From Alphaproteobacteria bacterium (GTDB lineage Bacteria; Pseudomonadota; Alphaproteobacteria; Geminicoccales; Geminicoccaceae): a stretch of DNA of 64,000 nt. Below are positions 56,351 through 63,889 of this stretch, piece by piece. The notes under the pieces were generated by a model. That model was not told the origin of the DNA and ran no database searches. It saw nothing but the letters and a program-made list of their open reading frames with translations. The position numbers were made by a program, and so were the translations under genes. Numbering within the stretch: the first letter of the stretch is position 1; every line of letters begins with the position of its first letter. The DNA lies in assembly GCA_026990035.1 (NCBI GenBank), contig JALSIM010000039.1, forward strand, positions 57,834-121,833, read 5' to 3'.

Positions 56351-56548
56351 TCAGGTCTGCCGGTCGCGTTCGCATCGCCATCCCCCGCGCGGACGATACG
56401 CGGGATGCTCGGCGAACCAGCGCGCCATTTCCATCTGACCCTGGATCATGCATTGCACCGGCGACCGGTGCCAGGGTATCTGGATCCGCTCGCAACCGGC
56501 GTTCGGTTCCTGGGCGAGACAGGCCAGGAAGGTCAGGACCAGCCCCAT
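56351..56548 (-). CDS. Small cysteine-containing secreted protein
   Basis: A 65-residue protein starting MGLVLTFLACLAQEPNAGCE with a hydrophobic N-terminus, then PVQCMIQGQMEMARWFAEHP and GWRCERDRQT. Small proteins of this layout (Cys-rich, AxWxAEHP...WRC) are widespread but unnamed in alphaproteobacteria. It lies upstream of the cytochrome gene on the same strand. Confidence 0.7.
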   Translation of the reverse strand: MGLVLTFLACLAQEPNAGCERIQIPWHRSPVQCMIQGQMEMARWFAEHPAYRPRGGWRCERDRQT

Positions 56549-56675
56549 TCGCCTTCTCCGCTGGTGATCCGCATCGTTCTTTCAGTCTAACCCGTCCGGT
56601 CCCGCGACGCCACGCACGCCATCGATGGTGAAGACCGGCCTCGATCCCGCCAGGTGAACAGGAGCAAACGGGCAG

Positions 56676-57080
56676 TCAGAAACATTTGCGGTCGGCTTCG
56701 ACCTGCACGCGGCGGAGCCTGTCCACCATCTCCTGCGCCCAGGTGGAAGATCTGAACATGACGAACTGGTCCTTGCCGCTCTTCTCCTGGCGCATGCGGA
56801 GGACGGTCTCCGCCTCGACATACTGGTCGTAGGGGAGGCGCCCGGCGATGTAGTCGATGGAACAGGAGCAGCGGCGGAGGATTTCCGGCGTCTGGCCGTT
56901 GGCGGCCATGCAGCCGAGGACGTACTCGGCCAGCACTTCGGTCGGATAGTCCGCAGGTGCCGCCGCGGCCGGAAGCGGAAGGACGTGCCAGAGGAGTGCG
57001 GCGCCGAGGAACAGGGCACCGGCACGGCCGGCGGCGCGGGTTCCGGACCCGCGCCGATCTTCGGTGAAGGGATGGGTCAT
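56676..57080 (-). CDS. Secreted protein of unknown function in the xox locus
   Basis: 134 residues. An N-terminal signal region (GALFLGAALLWHVLPLPAAA) precedes YPTEVLAEYVLGCMAANGQT and LRRCSCSIDYIAGRLPYDQY, ending in RKCF. Four cysteines could form disulfides. It is the kind of small periplasmic protein repeatedly found beside PQQ dehydrogenases. The ATG overlaps the upstream gene stop. Confidence 0.75.
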   Translation of the reverse strand: MTHPFTEDRRGSGTRAAGRAGALFLGAALLWHVLPLPAAAAPADYPTEVLAEYVLGCMAANGQTPEILRRCSCSIDYIAGRLPYDQYVEAETVLRMRQEKSGKDQFVMFRSSTWAQEMVDRLRRVQVEADRKCF

Positions 57081-57742
57081 TCGACGGCCTCCAGGGTCAG
57101 GCTTTCCTCCAGCAGCGGCGGGCCGCCCGAGGGATCGGGAACCCGGGTGGCGATGCGGTAGATCCCACCCGGCAGCCCGGACGCGACGACGATTTCGTAG
57201 CTCTTGTCGCGGAACTGGGGAAAACGGTCGATCCGGGGATCGTCGCGGAACGGGTACAGCACGATCCTTTCGGCGGCGAGCTCACGCCCGCGCCAGGCGA
57301 CCTCGAGGGTCTCGACCTCGGCGGGTCGCGTGAAGGACGCCCGGATCCGTTGCTGGAAATAGCCCGCGGCGCCCCCGGTGAGGTTCGCCATGCTGGTCAC
57401 GTCGCGCTGCAGGAAGACGAACAGCATCGGATTCTGATCGAGAATCCGCATCGGCCCGAAGGCCCGACGGTTCGCCCCCTCGAACATGTCGAACCAGACG
57501 AGCTTGCCGCCGTCGTCCCCGATCTCGCGCAGCTCCATGCGGGCCTCGCTGACATAGGGCACCTCCATGCCGCGGCCGGCCAGCCGGAAACGATAGCGGA
57601 AGATCGTGGGCTCGGAGACGGCGGCCATGAAGCCGGGGGCGAAAACCAGCTCCGCGACCGTGGCCTCGGTCGCCAGCGCCACGGGCGGCGTCGGAGCCGA
57701 CAGAAGCAGAGCCGCGACGAGAGCTCGGGAAAGGCGGTTCAC
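57077..57742 (-). CDS. Secreted protein of unknown function
   Basis: 221 residues from a GTG at 57740-57742, with a signal peptide (LVAALLLSAPTPPVALA). The body contains FRYRFRLAGRGMEVPYVSEA, YFQQRIRASFTRPAEVETL and KSYEIVVASGLPGGIYRIAT. It looks all-beta, with no catalytic motif. Conserved position in the minus-strand xox-associated unit is the only functional hint. Confidence 0.75.
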   Translation of the reverse strand: MNRLSRALVAALLLSAPTPPVALATEATVAELVFAPGFMAAVSEPTIFRYRFRLAGRGMEVPYVSEARMELREIGDDGGKLVWFDMFEGANRRAFGPMRILDQNPMLFVFLQRDVTSMANLTGGAAGYFQQRIRASFTRPAEVETLEVAWRGRELAAERIVLYPFRDDPRIDRFPQFRDKSYEIVVASGLPGGIYRIATRVPDPSGGPPLLEESLTLEAVE

Positions 57743-57746
57743 CGCT

Positions 57747-58406
57747 TCAGCCTCCCCTGTCGGGGGACAGCGCGCGCTCGATCGCTCGGGCGAGGGCGAA
57801 CAGGCGCCTCTCGAGGAGATCGGGCTGCTCACAGACGGCGGGCAGGGCCGCCCGTCGCTCCTCGAACAGCCTGAGATCCCATTTCGTCCTTTCGTCGAGG
57901 GCCGCGAGGGTCGCGCCCCCCGCCGCATCCGGCTGCTCGCGCAGGAGGGCTTCGCTCTCCTCGCGGATGCGCTCGGCCAGCGCCCGCTGACCGCGGGCGA
58001 AGCTGCGCACGCGCTCCACCGCCTTGCGCCGCTCGGCGTCCAGCGTCTCGAACAGGCCGGCGAAGAGGAGCGTCAGACGCCGTTCCCGCTCCGCGGGAGG
58101 GAGACCTGCGGCGAAGGCCTCGATCTCCCGTTCGGCCTCCCCGAGATCCGTCGCCGAGGAGGCGAGACGGGGCACCAGCGGTGCCACCGCCGGATCGCTC
58201 GCCCAATGCTCTCCGAGAGTGGCCGGATCGGGTCCGTTCCACACCTGGGCGGGAGACAGTTCGGGTATGTAGCGCTGGATGCAGGGCCAGTCGGGATCGG
58301 AGCCCGGGACCTGGGCGAACCCGATCGACGGGCCCGTGAAGGCGAGGACGACGGCGATCGCCATCCGGGATCGAACGGCCGGAATCCGGGCGAGCCCGCG
58401 AGGCAT
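57747..58406 (-). CDS. Secreted helical protein of unknown function
   Basis: 219 residues. After a signal region (AIAVVLAFTGPSIGFAQVPG) comes a DPDWPCIQRYIPELSPAQVW segment, then charged helices (EREIEAFAAGLPPAERERRL) and a closing LLERRLFALARAIERALS. First gene of the unit 57747-53525 that ends in the pentapeptide protein. A divergent gene begins at 58574. Confidence 0.75.
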   Translation of the reverse strand: MPRGLARIPAVRSRMAIAVVLAFTGPSIGFAQVPGSDPDWPCIQRYIPELSPAQVWNGPDPATLGEHWASDPAVAPLVPRLASSATDLGEAEREIEAFAAGLPPAERERRLTLLFAGLFETLDAERRKAVERVRSFARGQRALAERIREESEALLREQPDAAGGATLAALDERTKWDLRLFEERRAALPAVCEQPDLLERRLFALARAIERALSPDRGG

Positions 58407-58573
58407 CGTGTTTTCCTCCCCTGTCGTCGGCGGTGCGCCGCTTCATCCTCGGGTGCGATCTCCCAGATAGACCCGGGAGGGCCGGTTGTGAAGGGCGACC
58501 GCGGCGTCTCTGGTCGTCGCCCCGTGCCGGCGCTATCGTTTCCCGTGTGCTCCGACGGCCGCGGCTGGAAGGG

Positions 58574-59227
58574 ATGCGGGCGATGGCCAACATTCTTCTT
58601 TTCCTGCTCGGCAGCCTGCTCCTGTGGCTGGCGGTGCCGCGGGTCCTGTCCAACTACGAGCTGGCGATCGGCAATTCGGCCTACGAGCTGGTCGCCGCCG
58701 GCGCGCCGATGGCCCGGGCCAGTCTCGAACGGGCCCGGGAATCGCGGATCGCGGCTCTCGCCGTGCTGGAGAGCGGTCGGACGAACAAGCAGCTCGGGCA
58801 GGTGCTGCTGCGGGATGCTCTCGAGCGGCCGTGGAGCGATCCCGAACGGCCCGTTCTGCTCGAGCAGGCGGTGGCGCGCCTGCGCCGCGGGCTGGCCCGG
58901 GATCCGGCCGATCTGTTCGCCTGGTACCATCTGGCCCTCGCCGAATGGTGGCGCGGGCGGGCAGCGGAGGCGGCGACGGCGCTCGCCATGTCCTACCGCA
59001 CCGGTCCCTACCATCCGCCTCTCGCTTCCGATCGGGCACGGCTCGCGGTGGCCCTCTGGCCCCGTCTCGCACCACCGGCCCGACGGCGGGCGACGGGCGA
59101 GATCTGCCGCCTGGCACCGGGCGACCGCGAGACCCTGCGACGCTTCGCCGAAAGCGAAGGGCGGCTGGATGTGCTCGAAGAAATCGAGAAGTTCTCGCTA
59201 TGTGAATCAACCCTCGCGGCAAATTGA
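58574..59227 (+). CDS. Membrane-anchored TPR-like protein
   Basis: 217 residues with an N-terminal membrane anchor (ILLFLLGSLLLWLAVPRVL) and a TPR-like stretch (ARDPADLFAWYHLALAEWWR then GRAAEAATALAMSYRTGPYH). The start is ATG 58574 or the ATG at 58583; the second has GGAAGGG at better spacing. Its role is unknown. It could face the periplasm. Confidence 0.7.
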   Translation: MRAMANILLFLLGSLLLWLAVPRVLSNYELAIGNSAYELVAAGAPMARASLERARESRIAALAVLESGRTNKQLGQVLLRDALERPWSDPERPVLLEQAVARLRRGLARDPADLFAWYHLALAEWWRGRAAEAATALAMSYRTGPYHPPLASDRARLAVALWPRLAPPARRRATGEICRLAPGDRETLRRFAESEGRLDVLEEIEKFSLCESTLAAN

Positions 59228-59284
59228 ACGATCCTCGGCGTCCGCGGTGCGCGCGCCCTTGCCGGCGCGCCCCTCCGGTGCGAT

Positions 59285-59297
59285 AATTGTGACAATT
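59285..59297. promoter_or_regulatory. 13-bp perfect palindrome before a secreted-protein gene
   Basis: AATTGT G ACAATT, a perfect palindrome in an unusually AT-rich patch, 18 bp before the ATG of the next gene. The size and position suggest a repressor or activator site. No known consensus was matched with confidence. Confidence 0.35.
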
Positions 59298-59315
59298 GAT
59301 GATTCGGAGGCCAGG

Positions 59316-60017
59316 ATGATGTTGCGATCGATTTTCATCCTCCTTTTCGGTTTGTCGGGGGCGATATACGCGAGCGGACCGGCGGCGGCGCTCACTCCCG
59401 AGCAGGAAGCGATGCTGGTGGCGGCGGTGGAAACCGGAACCGCGAAGCGGGCGGTGGGTGAGCTGCTGGCGACCACCCAGCCGGATGCCGGCCAGTTGCC
59501 GCGCCAGGTCTGCGATTCCATCGAGGTCATGGGGGCGGCCGCGCGAGACCCGCAGGAACGATCCGCGGTCACGCTGGCGGCCAGCGAGGCGGCGGTCTCC
59601 TACATGGAACAGGCGGGTTTTCCGGAAGCGGCGCGGACGCCGGTGATGATCACCATCCAGGAACAATGCGTGCTGCGGGCCGCGGCCGAGGATCCGGATT
59701 TCGGCGACGCCCTGCTGCGGGCCGCGGGTGACCGCGTCACCACCGGAGCCGCACCGGAAGCGGCCGATACCGCGGTGGCCCTGTTCGCCGCCCTCAACGC
59801 GCCGGCTCCCGCCGGACTGGAGGAGGGCTGGGCGCAGCTCCAGGCGATGGCCCAGGCGACGGGCTTCGTGACCGTGGCCCAGAACCTGCTCGTGGCCGTC
59901 GAGCCGGCGGCGGGACCGGCGGCCCCGGCCGGGGGTGGTCTGGCGCCGCCGCCCGCCGCACCCGGTCCGGTCGGCGGCGGCGGTGGAGGCGGTCGCGGCG
60001 TCGCCAGCCCGAGCTGA
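59316..60017 (+). CDS. Secreted Ala/Pro/Gly-rich protein
   Basis: 233 residues with a signal peptide (FILLFGLSGAIYASGPAAAL) and GGAGG ribosome site 6 bp upstream. The mature part is alanine-rich helices (LTPEQEAMLVAAVETGTAKR and VTLAASEAAVSYMEQAGFPE) with two cysteines, and the tail is low complexity (GPVGGGGGGGRGVASPS). No known family. Confidence 0.72.
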   Translation: MMLRSIFILLFGLSGAIYASGPAAALTPEQEAMLVAAVETGTAKRAVGELLATTQPDAGQLPRQVCDSIEVMGAAARDPQERSAVTLAASEAAVSYMEQAGFPEAARTPVMITIQEQCVLRAAAEDPDFGDALLRAAGDRVTTGAAPEAADTAVALFAALNAPAPAGLEEGWAQLQAMAQATGFVTVAQNLLVAVEPAAGPAAPAGGGLAPPPAAPGPVGGGGGGGRGVASPS

Positions 60018-60355
60018 CAAACCGCCCGGGCCGCCCGCTTCCGCCCTCGGGGGCCGGAGGTGGTTCGCCGGGCCCCGCATGCGCGTCACGGGTGGCAGGT
60101 GACGGCCATGCTTCTCATCTTGCCGATCCCGGGGTCGGCAGCGTCCATCTCGCCGATCGGATGGCAGCGACCAGGCGGGCCGGGCCGAATGGAGGTCGGG
60201 CCGGGTGAGACACCCCTTGACCGAACCGGCGCTCGATCGCCCGCGGCACGAAATCCGAAACGGGTTCTTTCGCCTTGACACGCTGCCGTTCCGTCGGAGA
60301 CTGCCGGAATTCCTCGAACAAGCGGAATGCACAGCCCGGTTCGGCGGAAGGAGGC
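60018..60355. other. Intergenic region before the CARF genes
   Basis: 338 bp with no convincing gene. No CRISPR repeat, tRNA or terminator with a T-run was seen. The end contains the strong ribosome site GGAAGGAGG for the CARF nuclease. Confidence 0.5.
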
Positions 60356-61615
60356 ATGCGAGTTTATCTGTGCATGGCCGGGGAAAACCAGATCACCAAC
60401 TGGATTCCCCTGCTCCATCTCGGAGCCGGGAACTTCGACGAGATCTGGCTGCTGATCGGTCTCCGCGACCGCTCGGGCGCCCCCGACGACCGGGAAAAGG
60501 CGGAGCGTCCGGCGGAAGCATTCGAAAGGATGCTTTCCGACCGTTTCGGCACCGAAGACGGGCCGCGTGTCGCGCGTCTCGTCACACATGCGGACAGTGC
60601 CGGCGAGACTTTCGACCGCGTCCACGAGAAATGCGCGGCCGGGGATCTGCGCGTCATCGCCAATTTCACGCAGGGGACGCGGGCGATGATCTTCGGCGCT
60701 CTGGCTGCCCTGCAGCAGGCCGAACGAGACGGCGATCTGCAGGCTCGATGCTTTCTCTACATGGACCATCCGGCACGCCTCTCGTGGATTCATCCCGCTG
60801 TCGAGGAACCGGGCGAGCTCCTGCGCCCCGAAGTGCGCGTGGCGCTCGAGGATTTCCTGGGACTGCGCGGGATTTCGGAAGCGTATGCGGAACGGCGGGC
60901 GGCTGGCGAGAGTCGCGCCCTCGCGCGAACCGAGGCCACGGAGAGGCTTTTCCAACTTCTGACGGGGGACGGCCCCGAGGATCCGCTTGCCAACGCGCGC
61001 ATCCGCACCCTCCACGGCACGGTCCAGCGCTGGCGGGACCAGGAGAACCAACTCGGCGAGGAGGAACTCTTCCTCGCCCGGAACGAACTGAGCAACGAAC
61101 GGGTCGACCTCCTCGAAACCGTCCTGCGGGAAGAGGCGGGAGCCTCGCTGCTGCGACGCGACGAAAGCGGGAAAGGCTACTGGTTCCGCGGGAAGGAGGC
61201 CGTCCGCTATTTCGGCGGCGGCTGGTTCGAGGAATATCTCTTCGCGCGCGCCCGGGAAAGGCTGGCGGATCGGGCCGAGGTGCGGCTCGGCGTCCATCTG
61301 CGGGAGCGGGCGCAGGGCGGTGCCGACGGCGAGCTCGACCTCGTCATCTGGCGCAGCCCGCAGGCGCATCTCGTCGAATGCAAGGCCGGCATCATCGGGC
61401 GCGGCGGCGTGTGGCGGGAACATCCGCGGGTTCTCGCGAACTGGCGGCACGTCGTCCTCGGCCCCCGGGGCCGGGTGGCGCTGGTCTGCGCCCAGCTCCC
61501 GGACAGGGATCTCGATCGCTACAACCTCGAGCGCGAGGCGGCGTTGTCGCATGTGCCGATCTTCTTCGGCTGGGAGGGCGTCAACGGGTTCCTGCACTGG
61601 CTCGACGAACTCTGA
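60356..61615 (+). CDS. Card1/Can2-like CARF nuclease (DUF1887 type)
   Basis: A predicted cyclic-oligoadenylate-activated nuclease of type III CRISPR signalling. 419 residues; start ATG 60356 with GGAAGGAGG. The N-terminal CARF-like domain (MRVYLCMAGENQITNWIPLL; ANFTQGTRAMIFGALAALQQ at 102-121) is followed by a helical region and a PD-(D/E)XK nuclease: WFEEYLF (Glu292/293), GELDLVIW (Asp328), VECKAG (Glu341, Lys343). This order and size match DUF1887 proteins such as Card1 and Can2. It would cut DNA and RNA when a ligand binds. No Cas10 is in the window. Confidence 0.82.
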   Translation: MRVYLCMAGENQITNWIPLLHLGAGNFDEIWLLIGLRDRSGAPDDREKAERPAEAFERMLSDRFGTEDGPRVARLVTHADSAGETFDRVHEKCAAGDLRVIANFTQGTRAMIFGALAALQQAERDGDLQARCFLYMDHPARLSWIHPAVEEPGELLRPEVRVALEDFLGLRGISEAYAERRAAGESRALARTEATERLFQLLTGDGPEDPLANARIRTLHGTVQRWRDQENQLGEEELFLARNELSNERVDLLETVLREEAGASLLRRDESGKGYWFRGKEAVRYFGGGWFEEYLFARARERLADRAEVRLGVHLRERAQGGADGELDLVIWRSPQAHLVECKAGIIGRGGVWREHPRVLANWRHVVLGPRGRVALVCAQLPDRDLDRYNLEREAALSHVPIFFGWEGVNGFLHWLDEL

Positions 61616-61821
61616 AAGGCAAGCTTGCCGAAAGGCACCGTGCTGCGTTCGACGGTAGGAAGGGAGGCGAACACAGGGGAAGCCTCGGACCAGCCGGGAC
61701 CGCGAGGGCTTTCTCGATCTGCCGCGGGTGATGGAAGCCCTGCGGGCCCGCGAGCCCGGCTGGGGCGGATCGCCGGTCGTCGGGGCATCGCGGAGCCGGC
61801 ACGGGCACGGAGGAAACGGCC

Positions 61822-63129
61822 ATGAACAGCCGGCGCCCCCCGCGCCGACGCCTGCACGAGGCCCCGCCCCGCTCCCGCGGACGGCGGCACGGGCCGAATG
61901 TCCTCGTCCTGTCCCTGGGGATGACGCCCCAGGTGGTCACCGAAACCCTGTGGGTGCTGCTGCGACGCGAGCCGCCCTTCCTTCCCGAGGAGATCCATCT
62001 CCTCACCACCGGCCTGGGTGCGGAAATCATCGCCCGCGAGCTGCTGGGCGGCGACGGCGGGCCGAACCGGCTCCAAGAGCTCGCAAGGGAGTTCGGGGTC
62101 ACGCTGCCCGAACCCGAGATCCATGCCATCGAGGAAGAGGATATCCGGAGCGGGGCATCGAGTTCGGCCTTCGGCGATCTGGTGGTCGAAGTCGTGCGCG
62201 ACATCACCACCCGCCATCCGAACGCCCGCATCCATGCCTCCCTCGCCGGCGGGCGCAAGACCATGAGCTTCTACATGGGCTACACCCTCTCCCTTTTCGG
62301 CGGTCTCGAGGACGAGCTCAGCCATGTTCTCGTCTCTCCGCCCGCCTTCGAGAACTCCCGCGAGTTCTGGTGGAAATACCGGGAGCCGCGTACCATCCGC
62401 GGCTTCGACCCGGTCGAAAGATGCGAGGTCCGGCTCAATACGGCGGATGCCAACATCGACCTCGCCCCGATTCCCTTCCTGCCCCTGCGTCATGTGGGCG
62501 GCCCGAACCTGCTGACCCGTTCCGACATCGGTTTCGAGGACGCGGTGGCGTTGAAACGGATGGCGATCGCCGGACCGATCCTCACCTTCGACGACGAAAC
62601 CCGCGGTATCGATATCGGCGGACGTCTCACCGTCACGCTCCCGCCACTGAACTACAGCCTCTACCGCCTGCTCGCCGAAGTGCGGCGCGAGGATCGTCCC
62701 GGCGTCGGTCCCGGCGGCCGCGCACCCGGCCAATCCGGATGGCTGGATTGGCAGGCTTTCTGCGAACCTTCGGGACCGGAGGAACGGTTCGAGATCATGG
62801 AACGTTTCCTCGAGATCTGCGACCGCGCCCGTGGGCGGGTGAACAGCTATCTGGGCTATCAGAAAATCCTCGAAACACTCCGACGTTCCCTCCACGAGGA
62901 GAAACCGCGGGCGATCGACCGGAGAGCCAGGATCGAGCAGGAGGAGATCCGACCGCGCCTGCGTCCGGCGCTGACCAAGCTCCGGAGCGCCCTCGAAACG
63001 AAGATCGGCGACCCGCACCTCCTCGCCTTCCTGCAGGTTCGCGAACGCAAGGACGGCCAAGCCGTCATCGCCTTCGGTCTCGGCGGCATGGATCCGGGTC
63101 ACATCCGGTTCCGGGACGATCCGCCGTAG
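61822..63129 (+). CDS. CRISPR-associated CARF protein, NE0113 family
   Basis: A 435-residue protein of the NE0113 (TIGR02584) CRISPR-associated family, sometimes named Csm6-like or ring nuclease. The N-terminal CARF domain includes NVLVLSLGMTPQVVTETLWV (residues 26-45), EIHLLTTGLGAEIIARELL and the cOA-contact loop HASLAGGRKTMSFYMGYTLS (139-158), then HVLVSPPAFENSREFWW. The last 240 residues have helical wHTH-like segments with no classical HEPN RX4-6H motif visible, so ligand degradation may be its only activity. Located 206 bp after the CARF nuclease. Confidence 0.8.
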   Translation: MNSRRPPRRRLHEAPPRSRGRRHGPNVLVLSLGMTPQVVTETLWVLLRREPPFLPEEIHLLTTGLGAEIIARELLGGDGGPNRLQELAREFGVTLPEPEIHAIEEEDIRSGASSSAFGDLVVEVVRDITTRHPNARIHASLAGGRKTMSFYMGYTLSLFGGLEDELSHVLVSPPAFENSREFWWKYREPRTIRGFDPVERCEVRLNTADANIDLAPIPFLPLRHVGGPNLLTRSDIGFEDAVALKRMAIAGPILTFDDETRGIDIGGRLTVTLPPLNYSLYRLLAEVRREDRPGVGPGGRAPGQSGWLDWQAFCEPSGPEERFEIMERFLEICDRARGRVNSYLGYQKILETLRRSLHEEKPRAIDRRARIEQEEIRPRLRPALTKLRSALETKIGDPHLLAFLQVRERKDGQAVIAFGLGGMDPGHIRFRDDPP

Positions 63130-63398
63130 CGGTCGTGTGGGGCGAGGCGTGCAAGGACCGGGCCGCGCGAGACCGATCCGTAAGGTGTTCGGGAACGGGC
63201 AATGTCACATGGTGACCACGATCCGCTCTTCCTTCCGCAGCGCCGTGTGAATAGGGATCGATGTTCCTCGAAAGCTTCCTGGACCGCGAGAGGCGGTTCT
63301 CTCCGGCAGGCGTGAAATGTGACCTCCGCCGTCATTCGATTTCCCGAAAACTCGCCAGCCTCCACACGGCGTGTGGCCCCACGGGTGCTCCGTCGCCG

Positions 63399-63560
63399 TC
63401 ACCCTGGAATCCAAGACGCGGAGACCGCGTTCTTCGTGAGAAACAGTTTGACAGAGCGAGCATGAAGTGCCATGCGGGCAGTCGGTGCCCCCACGTCCTC
63501 TTCGGGGAACCCTTGCGGCGTCGCGTGGGAGTCGGCGGAAAGAAGTCCCTCGTTCTTCAT
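63399..63560 (-). CDS. Doubtful 53-residue small open frame
   Basis: Starts at ATG 63558-63560 after GGAGGACGCC, a good ribosome site. The product starts MKNEGLLSADSHATPQGF and ends FLTKNAVSASWIPG. I recognise nothing in it. Kept because of its ribosome site in an otherwise empty stretch. Confidence 0.3.
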   Translation of the reverse strand: MKNEGLLSADSHATPQGFPEEDVGAPTARMALHARSVKLFLTKNAVSASWIPG

Positions 63561-63607
63561 GGCGTCCTCCGTCTCTTCTCGGCGCCGGCCCGAAGTCGAA
63601 AAGCCGG

Positions 63608-63639
63608 GCCCGCCGCGCATGATCGATCGCGCGGCGGGC
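63608..63639. terminator. Strong inverted repeat, possible bidirectional terminator
   Basis: An 11-bp perfect stem (GCCCGCCGCGC / GCGCGGCGGGC) with a 10-nt loop. A TTTT run follows within 5-8 bases on both strands. No gene of certain status ends here. Confidence 0.45.
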
Positions 63640-63763
63640 GCGGCATTTTCCGCCCGTCGGGCCGGGGCCGTCCGCCCATGGAGGAGAGAAAACCCGAAAC
63701 GCCGGTGGCGGGACCGGAACGTCGGTCCCCGAACCTCGGAAACCGCCGATCGAAGCGTCGATC

Positions 63764-63809
63764 TGGTGGGCGCACCAGGACTCGAACCTGGGACCCGCTG
63801 ATTAAGAGT
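63764..63809 (-). other. tRNA-Lys(CTT) 3' fragment, integrative-element attachment site
   Basis: On the minus strand, 46 bases run from the anticodon loop (CTCTTAA with anticodon CTT) through TCAGC, the variable region, the T arm (CCAGGTTCGAGTCCTGG) and acceptor strand to CCA. The 5' half (D arm and acceptor 5' strand) is missing. This is the usual att core left at the distal end when an element integrates into the 3' part of a tRNA gene. Confidence 0.85.
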
Positions 63810-63889
63810 AAGAAATCGCCCCTTCTCATAGCACAACATCCGTGCACTATATCTCCTATTTCACAACGGTTTACACGCCACCACGGAAC

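Larger units (their letters stand above)
63130..63763. other. Gene-poor stretch before the integrative-element boundary
   Basis: 634 bp with no recognised gene except a doubtful small open frame (63399-63560) and a hairpin (63608-63639). No CRISPR-like repeat series was found in it. Confidence 0.5.

Noticed and set aside
60086..61597. A 503-codon frame antisense to the CARF nuclease
   Set aside because: The plus strand has a strong ribosome site, the CARF motif and the PD-(D/E)XK residues. The antisense product matches nothing.
60018..63889. Possible CRISPR array near the CARF genes
   Set aside because: I looked for regularly spaced 28-37 bp repeats in the intergenic stretches on both strands and found none.
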